Shown here piece after piece: positions 16,242 to 24,361 of a DNA stretch of 35,413 bases. Source of the DNA: an uncultured bacterium (lineage in GTDB: Bacteria > Chloroflexota > Anaerolineae > J036 > Brachytrichaceae); assembly GCA_903921365.1 (NCBI GenBank), contig CAIXPS010000572.1:1-35413 (forward strand), in the 5' to 3' direction. The stretch's first letter is position 1, and the number at the start of each line of letters is the position of its first letter. The translations under genes were made by a program, and so were the position numbers. Below the pieces are notes generated by a model, which was given only the letters and a program-made list of their open reading frames with translations, had not been told where the DNA came from and made no database searches.

Positions 16242-16604
16242 TCATCCCTCATCATACGCATGCTCCAGGCTTTGCAGCCCGGCGCAGTGCAGACGGCCGC
16301 ACACCTCGAACATGCCGTGCACCGTGCTGATCAGCGGGATTTTCTCGCGGTTGGCCAGTTGCACGATGTCGTCGTTCGGCTGCTTGTCGCGCACAAAGAT
16401 GATCGCGGCGACGTCGGCCATCATCGCCGTGCGGACAACCTGCATCGTGCACAAACCGGTCAGCAGCACAGCATCGGGTTGAGAATAGGCCAGGACGTCG
16501 CTCATCAGATCGGCGCCGCAACCGCCCAGCACCTCACAGTTGAGGTTGACGCCTTTCGTCAGCACCACGCCGTCAATGAGCTTGATAAGCTCGGTGAGTT
16601 TCAT
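16242..16604 (-). CDS. Small DRTGG-domain-like protein, copy 1
   Basis: A 120-residue single-domain protein. It carries the GGCGADLMSDVLAYSQPDAVLLTG segment, a TMQVVRTAMMADVAAIIFV core and the C-terminal IPLISTVHGMFEVCGRL typical of DRTGG-type proteins found beside PHP and HATPase genes in hydrogenase loci. Several cysteines are present, but no recognised metal site. It is the first gene of the four-gene signalling block, separated from the upstream DHODH-like gene by a structured 109-bp gap. The ribosome site is weak. The copy at 14876 shares its layout but is divergent. Function is unknown; a small-molecule-binding or regulatory role is inferred. Confidence 0.8.
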   Translation of the reverse strand: MKLTELIKLIDGVVLTKGVNLNCEVLGGCGADLMSDVLAYSQPDAVLLTGLCTMQVVRTAMMADVAAIIFVRDKQPNDDIVQLANREKIPLISTVHGMFEVCGRLHCAGLQSLEHAYDEG

Positions 16605-16612
16605 GTGCTTTA

Positions 16613-16680
16613 TCTATAAAACAACAAAGGTCGAGACACTTGTGGGTAAACTGCACCCCGCCACATGACGCCTCGACCTT
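16613..16680 (-). terminator. Possible terminator or attenuator between DHODH-like and DRTGG genes
   Basis: A 9-bp inverted repeat, AAGGTCGAG (16627-16635) and CTCGACCTT (16672-16680), encloses an inner 5-bp stem (TGTGG 16641-16645, CCACA 16661-16665). Read on the minus strand the outer stem is followed by TGTTGTTTTAT (16626-16616), a U-rich tract. The loop is long for a canonical terminator, so partial termination or attenuation is the cautious reading. Confidence 0.45.
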
Positions 16681-16713
16681 CACGATACCGATCAGGTTGC
16701 CGCTGACCGACCC

Positions 16714-17727
16714 TTACATCAGGACGCCGGTCGGGTCAGGGCTCCATGACAACAGATTTTTCATGTAATTGGCGCGCTCAATCATCGCCGGCTGTGCCAG
16801 GTTGACCTGGCTAAGGCTGCCGATCATCTGTGAGACCGACTCGTACTCGCGCTCGATCATCCACGACTTGACGCCTTCCAGCACCTGGTTGATGCGTCCC
16901 AGACCGTGCTCCAGCAGTTCGGAAGCCATCATTGTGACCTTCGCGCCGGCCATCAGCCCCTTCAGCACATCCTCGGTGCGGTGCACGCCGGTGGTAATCG
17001 CGAAGTCCACGGGCACGCGTCCATGCAGAATGGCCGTCCAACGCAACGGCAGCCGCAGCTCGTTCGAGTTGCTCAGCACCAGGTGCGGCACCACTTCCAG
17101 ATGTTCCAGATCGAAGTCCGGCTGGTAGAAACGGTTGAACAAGACGAGTGCGTCGGCGCCCTGCGCGGCCAGCCGATAGGCCATATTTGCGGTGGAACTG
17201 AAGAATGGGCTGAGTTTGACCGCGACCGGGATGGTCACCGTCTTCTTCACATCGCGCACCACGTCGAGATACATCTGCTCGACCTCCGCGCCCGTGCGCA
17301 ACAGATCGGTGGCGATGTAATACAGGTTAAGCTCAATCGCATCAGCGCCAGCTTCCTGAATCTTATGCGCATATTCTATCCAGCCGCCCGTGGACACGCC
17401 GTTCAAACTGCCGATGATCGGTATGCTCGTCGCGGCTTTGGCTTTGCTGATCAGATTCAGATATTCATCGGGCCCGACGTTGTAATGCGCCAAATCGGGA
17501 TAGTAGCTGGTGGCTTCTGCAAAGCTCTCCGACCCGTAGCTGAGATAGTGGTCGAGCACGCGGCTCTCCCACTCGATCTGCTCCTCAAACAGCGAATACA
17601 TCACGACTGCGGGCGCGCCCGCGTCTTCCATCTTGCGAATGCCATCCAGGTTTTTAGACAGCGGCGACGCTGAAGGCACAATCGGGTGCTTCAGCTTGAG
17701 TCCCATATAAGTAGTTGATAAGTCCAT
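16714..17727 (-). CDS. Dihydroorotate dehydrogenase-like protein (PFOR-associated)
   Basis: A 337-residue FMN-type TIM-barrel protein of the dihydroorotate dehydrogenase superfamily ([20 protein letters not shown]...). The segments [36 protein letters not shown] (lysine strand), [13 protein letters not shown] and [21 protein letters not shown] fit flavin and phosphate binding. The protein belongs to a subfamily commonly encoded next to PFOR and not to pyrimidine genes; the catalytic Cys/Ser loop of true PyrD is not recognisable. GGAG about 8 bp upstream supports the start. It follows nifJ after 62 bp, nearly all a 40-bp palindrome. A redox function coupled to PFOR or ferredoxin is inferred, with no established reaction. 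Confidence 0.88.
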   Translation of the reverse strand: MDLSTTYMGLKLKHPIVPSASPLSKNLDGIRKMEDAGAPAVVMYSLFEEQIEWESRVLDHYLSYGSESFAEATSYYPDLAHYNVGPDEYLNLISKAKAATSIPIIGSLNGVSTGGWIEYAHKIQEAGADAIELNLYYIATDLLRTGAEVEQMYLDVVRDVKKTVTIPVAVKLSPFFSSTANMAYRLAAQGADALVLFNRFYQPDFDLEHLEVVPHLVLSNSNELRLPLRWTAILHGRVPVDFAITTGVHRTEDVLKGLMAGAKVTMMASELLEHGLGRINQVLEGVKSWMIEREYESVSQMIGSLSQVNLAQPAMIERANYMKNLLSWSPDPTGVLM

Positions 17728-17743
17728 TGCTGCTTCTCCGGTT

Positions 17744-17783
17744 ATGCGGACGGTTGCTGTGCCGGCACAGCAACCGTCCGCAT
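17744..17783. repeat. Perfect 40-bp palindrome between nifJ and the DHODH-like gene
   Basis: Two 20-bp arms meet without a spacer: atgcggacggttgctgtgcc (17744-17763) and its exact complement (17764-17783). It fills most of the 62-bp gap. No U-tract follows on the minus strand (AACCGGAG comes next), so a simple intrinsic terminator is unlikely. An RNA hairpin that stabilises the PFOR mRNA or limits read-through, or a palindromic mobile element, are alternatives. Confidence 0.9.
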
Positions 17784-17789
17784 GAATGA

Positions 17790-20700
17790 CTACTGTGCTT
17801 TGGCCTGCATATCGAGTCTGTGCCAGCGCTCGGTGACTTCCTTCTGCGCTTCGGCCATGAGCCGCTCGGCGGTAACCGGATCGCTCTGCGACAGCATGCG
17901 ATAGCGGGTCTCGTTGTAGGCAAAGTCCTTCAGCTGCACCTTTGGCGCCGCCGAGTCAAGGACGAACGGGTTCCGGCTCGGCGTCTGCGCTTTCAATGCC
18001 GGATTGTAGTGGTACAGCGGCCAGTAACCGGACTCGACCGCCAGCTTCTGCTGGTTGAGCCCCTTGGACATATCGATGCCGTGTGCGATACAGTGGCTGT
18101 ATGCGATGACCAGCGACGGCCCATCGTAAGCCTCGGCTTCGAGCAGGATACGCACGGTCTGCGCATCGCTCGCGCCCATGGCGATGGTCGCCACGTACAC
18201 GTTGCCATAGGTCATGGCCATCCCGCCGAGGTCCTTCTTGCCGCTCGGCTTGCCGCCTGCGGCGAACTTCGCAACAGCGCCCAGCGGGGTAGACTTGGAA
18301 GCCTGGCCGCCGGTATTGCTGTACACCTCGGTGTCGAGCACGAGAACGTTGACGTTCAAGCCGCTGGCCAGCACGTGATCCAACCCACCGTAACCGATGT
18401 CGTAGGCCCAGCCGTCGCCGCCCATGATCCATACGCTCTTCTTGACCAGCAGGTCAGCGAGACTGTGCAGATCCTTGGCCTGCGCTGGGCTGCCACTGTT
18501 GGCAAGTGTGTTCAGCTTGAGCTTCAACTCGGCGACGCGATTGCGTTGCGCTTCGATGCCGGCTTCGTCGGCCTGGTTGGCGTTGAGCAGCGCATCGGCC
18601 AGCTCCGCGCCGATCTGGTCACGCATGCGGGCAACAAGCTCACGCGCATATTGCGACTGCTTGTCGAGTGTCAGGCGCATGCCCAACCCGAACTCGGCAT
18701 TATCCTCGAACAGCGAGTTTGCCCAGGCCGGCCCGCGCCCTGCTTTGTTGAAGGTCCAGGGTGTGGTGGGCAGGTTGCCGCCATAGATGCTCGTACAACC
18801 AGTGGCATTGGCAACGAGCGCGCGATCACCAAACAACTGGCTGACCAGTTTAACGTAAGGCGTCTCACCGCAACCGGAGCACGCGCCGGAGAATTCGAAC
18901 AGCGGTTGCAGCAGTTGCACGTTCTTGACGTTGTTGTACTTGATGCCGCCTTCGGCGCGCGACACCTCGGGCAGTTCCAGGAAGAAGTCCCAGTTGGCGC
19001 GCTCGGTCTCGCGCAACGGGATCTGCGGCGCCATATTGATTGCCTTCTTGCCGGAAATGCTCTTATTCTTGGCTGGGCAGGCTTCCACGCACAGCGCGCA
19101 ACCGGTGCAGTCCTCAACCGCTACCTGCAGCGTGTACTTCTGACCGGGCAGTTCCTTCCAGCGCGCCTCGGACGACTTGAAGGTCGCGGGGGCGTTGGTC
19201 AACTCAGCCGGGTCGTAGGTCTTGGCGCGAATGACCGCGTGCGGGCACACCAGCACGCACTTGCCGCACTGGATGCACACATCCGTATCCCACACGGGCA
19301 CTTCAAGCGCGATGTTGCGCTTCTCCCACATGGCGGTGCCGGTGGGATAGGTGCCATCGACGGGCATGGCGCTTACCGGCAGCAGGTTGCCCTCGCCGGC
19401 GATGATCTTCGCGGTAAAGTTCTTGACGAAATCAGGCGCGGCGCTGGACACAACAGCCGGCATGGCGGTCGTGCTGGTGGCCTGTGCAGGCGCCTTCAGC
19501 TCGTGCATGTTCTCGATGCTGGCATCCACAGCGGCGTAGTTCATCTTCACGACTGCTTCGCCGCGCTTGCCATAGGTTTTCTTGATGGCCTTCTTGATCT
19601 GCTCAATCGCCTCGTCGCGCGGCAGCACGCCGCTGATCGCGAAGAAGCACGCCTGCATAACCGTGTTAACGCGGTTGCCCATGCCGGCGGCTTTGGCGAC
19701 ATCATAACCGTCGATGACGAAGACCTTTAATTGCTTGTCGATGATCTGCTGCTGCACCTGGGTGGGCAGTTGATCCCATGTGGCCTCAACGCCAAACGGG
19801 GAGTTGATCAGCAGCACGGCGCCTTTGGCCGCGACTTCAAGCACGTTGTAGCGCTCAAAGAAACCGAACTGGTGCACTGCCACGAAGTTGGCATGGCGGA
19901 TGAGATAGGTGCTCTTAATCGGTCGCGGGCCGAAGCGCAAGTGCGATATGGTGCGCGAGCCGGACTTCTTCGAGTCGTAAACGAAGTAGCCCTGCACGTA
20001 GTTGGGGGTCTCTTCGCCAATGATCTTGATCGAGTTCTTGTTCGCGCCCACGGTGCCATCGGCGCCCAGGCCGTAGAACACCGCGCGCACGACATCGTCG
20101 GCTTCGGTGCTGAAATCGGGATCGTAGTCGATGCTGTTGTGAGTGACGTCGTCGTTGATGCCCACAACGAAGTGATTCTTTGGCTTGGCTTTGGTCATCT
20201 CGTCGTAGATGCCCTTGACCATGGCCGTGTTAAATTCCTTCGATGCCAGGCCATAGCGCCCGCCAATCACCTTGATACCGCTCACGTCGCCCTCCACCAG
20301 GGCCGTGATCACATCCTGATACAGTGGTTCGCCGGCGGAACCGGGTTCCTTGGTGCGATCCATCGCGGCGATGACTTTCACGGTCTTCGGCAACGCGGCG
20401 ATGAAGTGCTCGATCGAGAACGGGCGATACAACCGAATCTTCAGCAACCCAACCTTCTCGCCCTTTGCGAGCAGATAGTCCACCGTCTCTTCGGCCGCCT
20501 CGCAGCCCGAGCCCATCATAATGATGACGCGCTCGGCATCCGGGGCGCCGACATAGTCAAACAGGTGATACTGCCGGCCGGTCAGACCCGCAAACTGATC
20601 CATGGCCTTCTGCACGATGGCGGGAGTGGCCAGGTAGTATGGGTTGGAGGATTCGCGACCCTGGAAATACACATCGGGGTCCTGTGCAGCGCCGCGCAGC

Positions 20701-21341
20701 ACTGGGCGGTCGGGCGTGAGTGCGCGCGCGCGATGCGCCTGCACCAGGTCGTCAGTGACCATCGCCTTCATGTCGTCGTCACTGAGAAATTCGATCTTGG
20801 TCACTTCCGCTGAGGAGCGGAAACCGTCGAACACATGCAGAAACGGCACGCGGGATTCGAGCGTGGCGGCGCGGGAGACCAGCGCCAGATCCATGATCTC
20901 CTGCCCGGAGTTAGAGAACAGCATGGCCCAACCCGTCGAGCGGGTGGCCATCACGTCGCTGTGATCGCCGAAGATCGACAGCGCCTGCACCGCGAGAGCG
21001 CGGGCAGCGATGTGAAACACCGTGCTCGTCAACTCACCCGCGATCTTGTACATGTTGGGGATCATCAGCAGCAAGCCCTGGCTGGCTGTGAATGTCGTGG
21101 CCAGCGCGCCCGCCTGCAATGCGCCGTGGATTGCGCCTGCGGCGCCGCCCTCAGACTGCATTTCCTTCACGACGGGCACAGAGCCCCACATGTTCTTCTT
21201 TCCCTCAGCCATCCACTGATCGGCGTATTCGCCCATGGTGGAGGAAGGGGTGATGGGATATATAGCAATAACTTCGTTGGTTTTATAAGCAACGTAGGCC
21301 GCAGCCTCGTTGCCCTCTATGGTTTCAAGAGGTCGATTCAT
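17790..21341 (-). CDS. nifJ: Pyruvate:ferredoxin (flavodoxin) oxidoreductase, single-chain
   Basis: A 1183-residue fused PFOR that oxidises pyruvate with CoA to acetyl-CoA and CO2 and reduces ferredoxin. The domain order is complete: the N-terminal pyrimidine-binding domain ([24 protein letters not shown]), the transketolase-C-like domain, the gamma domain ([13 protein letters not shown]), two [4Fe-4S] ferredoxin motifs at about residues 690 and 745 (CIQCGKC, CTGCALC), the proximal cluster Cys in CSGCGETP at about 820, and the thiamine-diphosphate motif [12 protein letters not shown] at about 975 with [21 protein letters not shown] 21341 is preferred over the adjacent GTG 21344 because AGGAG lies 7 bp before it. 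It heads the cluster, behind a promoter and operator region. Ferredoxin produced here is the natural electron source for the downstream hydrogenase. Confidence 0.97.
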   Translation of the reverse strand: MNRPLETIEGNEAAAYVAYKTNEVIAIYPITPSSTMGEYADQWMAEGKKNMWGSVPVVKEMQSEGGAAGAIHGALQAGALATTFTASQGLLLMIPNMYKIAGELTSTVFHIAARALAVQALSIFGDHSDVMATRSTGWAMLFSNSGQEIMDLALVSRAATLESRVPFLHVFDGFRSSAEVTKIEFLSDDDMKAMVTDDLVQAHRARALTPDRPVLRGAAQDPDVYFQGRESSNPYYLATPAIVQKAMDQFAGLTGRQYHLFDYVGAPDAERVIIMMGSGCEAAEETVDYLLAKGEKVGLLKIRLYRPFSIEHFIAALPKTVKVIAAMDRTKEPGSAGEPLYQDVITALVEGDVSGIKVIGGRYGLASKEFNTAMVKGIYDEMTKAKPKNHFVVGINDDVTHNSIDYDPDFSTEADDVVRAVFYGLGADGTVGANKNSIKIIGEETPNYVQGYFVYDSKKSGSRTISHLRFGPRPIKSTYLIRHANFVAVHQFGFFERYNVLEVAAKGAVLLINSPFGVEATWDQLPTQVQQQIIDKQLKVFVIDGYDVAKAAGMGNRVNTVMQACFFAISGVLPRDEAIEQIKKAIKKTYGKRGEAVVKMNYAAVDASIENMHELKAPAQATSTTAMPAVVSSAAPDFVKNFTAKIIAGEGNLLPVSAMPVDGTYPTGTAMWEKRNIALEVPVWDTDVCIQCGKCVLVCPHAVIRAKTYDPAELTNAPATFKSSEARWKELPGQKYTLQVAVEDCTGCALCVEACPAKNKSISGKKAINMAPQIPLRETERANWDFFLELPEVSRAEGGIKYNNVKNVQLLQPLFEFSGACSGCGETPYVKLVSQLFGDRALVANATGCTSIYGGNLPTTPWTFNKAGRGPAWANSLFEDNAEFGLGMRLTLDKQSQYARELVARMRDQIGAELADALLNANQADEAGIEAQRNRVAELKLKLNTLANSGSPAQAKDLHSLADLLVKKSVWIMGGDGWAYDIGYGGLDHVLASGLNVNVLVLDTEVYSNTGGQASKSTPLGAVAKFAAGGKPSGKKDLGGMAMTYGNVYVATIAMGASDAQTVRILLEAEAYDGPSLVIAYSHCIAHGIDMSKGLNQQKLAVESGYWPLYHYNPALKAQTPSRNPFVLDSAAPKVQLKDFAYNETRYRMLSQSDPVTAERLMAEAQKEVTERWHRLDMQAKAQ

Positions 21342-21365
21342 CACGCGCTCCTATGAAATAACTTT

Positions 21366-21395
21366 CTTATACCTGAATTATCGACCGATTGTCGA
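21366..21395 (-). promoter_or_regulatory. nifJ: Candidate sigma70-type promoter of nifJ
   Basis: On the minus strand, TCGACA (21395-21390) and TATAAG (21371-21366) are separated by 18 bp. Each matches consensus at five of six positions. Transcription would start about 15-20 bp before the nifJ ATG region. Confidence 0.5.
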
Positions 21396-21426
21396 TTTAG
21401 CAAAGTCACGTTTGGTTGTGATACAG

Positions 21427-21462
21427 GGTGACTATTATCACGCATTGTGAAATAATTCACAT
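21427..21462. promoter_or_regulatory. Tandem TGTGA-N6-TCACA operators upstream of nifJ
   Basis: Site A at 21445-21462 reads TTGTGAAATAATTCACAT, an almost perfect match to the Rex consensus and an exact core match to TGTGA-N6-TCACA (CRP/FNR family). Site B at 21427-21442 is GGTGA-CTATTA-TCACG, centred 19 bp away, about two helical turns. Both lie upstream of the proposed nifJ -35, at about -75 and -94, which suits an activator better than a repressor. The divergent vapB promoter region is about 110 bp away and could also be affected. Confidence 0.55.
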
Positions 21463-21479
21463 GTGACAACGTGGCGAAG

Positions 21480-21508
21480 GAGATTGGAGATTAGAGAGTG
21501 GTGATTGG
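21480..21508. repeat. Heptamer repeat (GATTGGA/GATTAGA type), copy 2
   Basis: The plus strand carries GGAGATTGGAGATTAG and then GTGATTGG. The 14-mer AGATTGGAGATTAG at 21481-21494 is identical to the minus strand of 12892-12879. It lies in the 234-bp gap between nifJ and vapB, next to the possible vapB -10 element TATACT at 21531-21536. Confidence 0.6.
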
Positions 21509-21575
21509 TTATATATCTGGCGGGATACGTTATACTGATTCGAGGAAATGTATAACATAAACGAGGCGATTACAA

Positions 21576-21827
21576 ATGATGACCGCGAAGATATCGGAGA
21601 AGGGCTGGATCGTGATTCCGGCTGAGTTGCGCCGGAAGTACAAGATTGAGCCGGGGATGGAAGTGCAGGTGGTTGATTATGGCGGCGTGTTGTCGATCGT
21701 GCCATTGCTCAAGAACCCGATCAAACTGGCCGCAGGGATGTTGAAGCGCGACACATCACTGACCGAGACATTGCTGGCGGAACACGCAGCCGAACACGAG
21801 CATGAGCATGAGTCACGAAACGGATAA
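21576..21827 (+). CDS. AbrB/MazE-type antitoxin of a VapBC-like pair
   Basis: An 83-residue protein with an N-terminal SpoVT/AbrB swapped-hairpin DNA-binding domain (AKISEKGWIVIPAELRRKYKIEPGMEVQVVDYGG, residues about 3-37). The C-terminal tail, ending in a His-Glu run (EHEHEHES), would wrap the toxin. GAGG about 10 bp upstream supports the first ATG; a second ATG follows directly. The 3' end overlaps the PIN-domain gene by 26 bp, the usual coupled antitoxin-toxin layout. Such antitoxins repress their own promoter; a TATACT -10-like element lies at 21531-21536 without a clear -35. Confidence 0.9.
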   Translation: MMTAKISEKGWIVIPAELRRKYKIEPGMEVQVVDYGGVLSIVPLLKNPIKLAAGMLKRDTSLTETLLAEHAAEHEHEHESRNG

Positions 21828-22233
21828 GCTCTACATCCTTGACAGCTTCGCCCTGCTCGCGTTCCTCGGAGGCGAGGCTGGCATGGAGCGGGTTCAGGAG
21901 GTGCTGCATGCAGCAAAACGCAGGCAAGCCCACGCGCACATGCCGTCCATCTGCCTGGGCGAAGTGCTGTACATCACCGAGCGCGAGCGGGGTCTGTCCG
22001 TCGCCCAGAAAACCCTTGCTGCGATTGAGCAAATGCCGATAGACATCCTGGATGCCACACGCCCGCGCGTTCTCGCGGCTGCTCACATCAAGGCTAACTT
22101 CCGCGTCTCATACGCCGACGCCTTTGCCGTGGCAGCCGCGCAGGAAATCGGGGCTACCGTCCTGACCGGCGACCCGGAATTTGCCGCTGTGGAAAGCGCC
22201 ACTGTGATTCACGTCGAATGGTTGCCGCGTTAG
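21802..22233 (+). CDS. PIN-domain ribonuclease toxin (VapC-like)
   Basis: A 143-residue PIN-domain protein. The four acidic active-site residues are all visible: Asp14 (ILDSFALLAFL), Glu54 (CLGEVLYI), Asp106 (SYADAFAVA) and Asp124 (LTGDPEF). It is therefore likely an intact Mg-dependent RNase, as in VapC toxins that cleave tRNA, rRNA or mRNA. It overlaps the AbrB-type antitoxin; a second in-frame ATG at 21808 is an alternative start, and neither has a strong ribosome site, consistent with translational coupling. Its stop is only 4 bp from the truncated, convergent GNAT reading frame. Confidence 0.92.
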   Translation: MSMSHETDKLYILDSFALLAFLGGEAGMERVQEVLHAAKRRQAHAHMPSICLGEVLYITERERGLSVAQKTLAAIEQMPIDILDATRPRVLAAAHIKANFRVSYADAFAVAAAQEIGATVLTGDPEFAAVESATVIHVEWLPR

Positions 22234-22237
22234 TGAT

Positions 22238-22474
22238 TCATCCGATGATCTGCTGGTTCTGAACAGCGACAAAGCACGAGATGGGATGATTCGACATCGC
22301 CTGATCGGTCTCGCTGTCCCACGCATCGGAGAAGTGCTGCTTGACCCACGCGACGAGCACATGCCGCTCCGGGCCGATGGGCTTGCGGATAGTGACTCCG
22401 ATCACAGCCTGTGCGGCCACGAATCCTCTCAGATCATCCGCGAGGTTGTACAACTTAACGAGCATGTCGGGCAT
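22238..22474 (-). pseudogene. Truncated GNAT-type acetyltransferase N-terminus
   Basis: A 78-codon frame starting MPDMLVKLYNL with a good AGGAG site 8 bp upstream. The sequence (IGVTIRKPIGPERHVLVAWVKQHFSDAW, then SNHPISCFVAV) resembles the N-terminal third of a GNAT-family acetyltransferase of about 190-200 residues, but it stops after QNQQIIG. The acetyl-CoA-binding motif and the remaining ~110 residues are absent. The break is within 4 bp of the vapC stop codon, suggesting that arrival of the toxin-antitoxin module removed the 3' part. A functional small protein cannot be excluded because the ribosome site is intact. Confidence 0.65.
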
Positions 22475-22604
22475 GATGTTTGCTCCTGTTTGAATTCAGG
22501 ATAGTATGCACCGATTCAGGAACGCGCGCGCGACGCGACGGCGCACCACCTCGCCGGCTGTTCGAGCGCACAAAGTTCGGCGTAGCACTGTTGTATATGA
22601 GCGG

Positions 22605-23273
22605 TTATGTGAGACCTTCAAGAAGTGTTAACCACTGATTGAAGTGCGGACACTCAGTGCGGATACTGTCAATGCCGATCTGAATAGATATGCGCGTTCC
22701 CCAGGCTTCTTTGTCATATCCCGGATACAGGCTTTTCAGGCGTTTTGAGGGTACAGTTTGCGGGTTGTCGTTGATGTCTTCTGGCGTTTTGAAATCAGAT
22801 CTGATGCGTTGTAACCGCGCAAGTTGTGAACCAGCATTAACGAGCTTAAGGGATTGATCAATGATGGCGACATCACTAAATAGGATGGCTTCGAATTCGT
22901 ACTTCTGGATATATGGAATAAATCGGCGGTCATCAATTGTTTTCGCCAGTTCTTTTTCGAGTATCTCTGCTCGATCACCGGGATAAATAGCCTTTTGAGC
23001 AGTTTGATATCCCGGGAAGTCGTCTGGTAAGCCATACAAGTCAAACATCGTTGTGACATAGGCGGATTTATCTTCCTTCAGCCATTGATTGATATCATGC
23101 GCTGCCCTGGCAAAACTTGTCATGCCGCCTCTATAGAGGTGCGCCCCTTTACGCCCTGTAATGACGCGGCGCTGGTTGACCAACACGCCCAACTTGCCAA
23201 GATGCTCTGACAGAACCACACGCGCGAATGTTTCCTCAGTATGACCTTCGACAACGATATTCAAGCGCGCCAT
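22605..23273 (-). CDS. DUF4276 family protein (TOPRIM-like, partner of AAA ATPase)
   Basis: A 222-residue protein from ATG 23273, with RLNIVVEGHTEETFARVVL at the N-terminus (Glu9 and the following acidic residues in a TOPRIM-like position), TMFDLYGLPDDFPGY in the middle, RFIPYIQKYEFEAILFSD, and a C-terminal PSKRLKSLYPGYDKEAWG...CPHFNQWL. This is the conserved pattern of DUF4276 proteins, which are nearly always encoded beside an AAA_21/AAA_15 ATPase. Here the start overlaps the ATPase stop (TGATG). The pair recalls OLD/RloAB/Abi-type systems in which an ABC-like ATPase controls a TOPRIM nuclease. Anti-phage function is therefore plausible but not shown. A 12-codon longer reading would lie inside the ATPase gene. 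Confidence 0.82.
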   Translation of the reverse strand: MARLNIVVEGHTEETFARVVLSEHLGKLGVLVNQRRVITGRKGAHLYRGGMTSFARAAHDINQWLKEDKSAYVTTMFDLYGLPDDFPGYQTAQKAIYPGDRAEILEKELAKTIDDRRFIPYIQKYEFEAILFSDVAIIDQSLKLVNAGSQLARLQRIRSDFKTPEDINDNPQTVPSKRLKSLYPGYDKEAWGTRISIQIGIDSIRTECPHFNQWLTLLEGLT

Positions 23274-24352
23274 CAGGCTGGTCTCCCCCCAATGACGTTC
23301 TTCTCCCACAGGTCGCCAAGCGTGTATTCCTCCAACCAGGCGGTAAACTGAGATTGATCGAGCCGTTCAATGACAGTATCGCGCTCTTTGCGATTAGCAA
23401 TCAGCAGGTCCTCGACTTGAAACTGGTTCACAAGCGTCACGGACTGCGTTGAAACAATGAGTTGCGTGCGGGTAGAAGCGCTACGCATCAGCGAGGCCAG
23501 CAACGTGATTGCATAGGGATGCAGTCCCAACTCCGGCTCATCGATGATAATCGTGGCTGGCACCGATGGCTGCAGCAACAACGTCGCCAGGCAGATAAAG
23601 CGCAGTGTGCCATCGGATAATTGGTGCGCCAGGAATGGGTAGTCGGAACCGCGTTCGCGCCATTCCAGTTGTATCTGAGAGGTATTATCGGAAACAGGAC
23701 GCAGAACAAAATCGTCAAAGAACGGCGCTACCATACGCACCATATCGCGGATGGATTCGTAGTGCCGGGAGGCACTCGCTTTAATATGGAACAGATAGGC
23801 CGCCAGGTTTCCAGCATCGGTGCGCAGATACTGATTATCGTTTATGCTCCCACGTCGCTTGACTTCTGCGGAGTCGCTGGTGTCGTGGAAGTGATACACC
23901 TTCCAACTCTTTAGATGGTCCAGCACATATCGTGATACCGGCGTCTTGCCGCTGCTCTGCCTCAGCTGACTTTCACGATGTCCGCGTCCGATCAGGTTGC
24001 GGCTCTGCGGGATAAGGTCACCAAAAAAAATACTGTATTCAGTGTCGAAGATCAGCGTGTTATCGGCAGTGGGTAACCACGTACATTCATAGGCATTTCG
24101 ACCCGCTTTCAGTTCCACATGAATAGCATTGGTTTCTTTCCGACCGTAGGAAAGAAACGTGTCTGCACCTCCAGACTGCGAGACGAACACCTGGAAGTTG
24201 TCATTGACCATCTCATTCAGCAGTTTGAACAGGCTAATGAAGTTCGATTTTCCTGAACCGTTGGCGCCGATTAAGACATTGAGAGAGCGCATGTCAAGGT
24301 TGAGAGCGCGAATGGTTTTGTACCCGGTTACATTCAGATGGTCAAGTTTCAT
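23273..24352 (-). CDS. AAA/SMC-like ATPase (AAA_21 type) paired with DUF4276
   Basis: A 359-residue ABC/SMC-type ATPase of the OLD/RecF-like group. The Walker A motif IGANGSGKSN is at about residues 28-37, an ABC-signature-like LSDGTLRF is at about 235-250, and Walker B is TIIIDEPELGLHP with its catalytic glutamate, followed by QLIVSTQS (H-loop position occupied by Gln). No membrane segment is present, and the protein lacks its own TOPRIM domain. That activity is presumably supplied in trans by the DUF4276 protein, which starts one base into its stop codon. It lies 9 bp after the alpha/beta-hydrolase gene. A nucleic-acid sensing ATPase of a defence module is the favoured reading. Confidence 0.9.
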   Translation of the reverse strand: MKLDHLNVTGYKTIRALNLDMRSLNVLIGANGSGKSNFISLFKLLNEMVNDNFQVFVSQSGGADTFLSYGRKETNAIHVELKAGRNAYECTWLPTADNTLIFDTEYSIFFGDLIPQSRNLIGRGHRESQLRQSSGKTPVSRYVLDHLKSWKVYHFHDTSDSAEVKRRGSINDNQYLRTDAGNLAAYLFHIKASASRHYESIRDMVRMVAPFFDDFVLRPVSDNTSQIQLEWRERGSDYPFLAHQLSDGTLRFICLATLLLQPSVPATIIIDEPELGLHPYAITLLASLMRSASTRTQLIVSTQSVTLVNQFQVEDLLIANRKERDTVIERLDQSQFTAWLEEYTLGDLWEKNVIGGRPA

Positions 24353-24361
24353 ATGTCACCG

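Noticed and set aside
17744-17783. Intrinsic terminator of nifJ
   Set aside because: The hairpin is perfect, but no U-tract follows on the minus strand.
17820-19730. A 636-codon open frame on the plus strand opposite nifJ
   Set aside because: Antisense shadow caused by codon bias; the minus strand carries the complete PFOR domain order.
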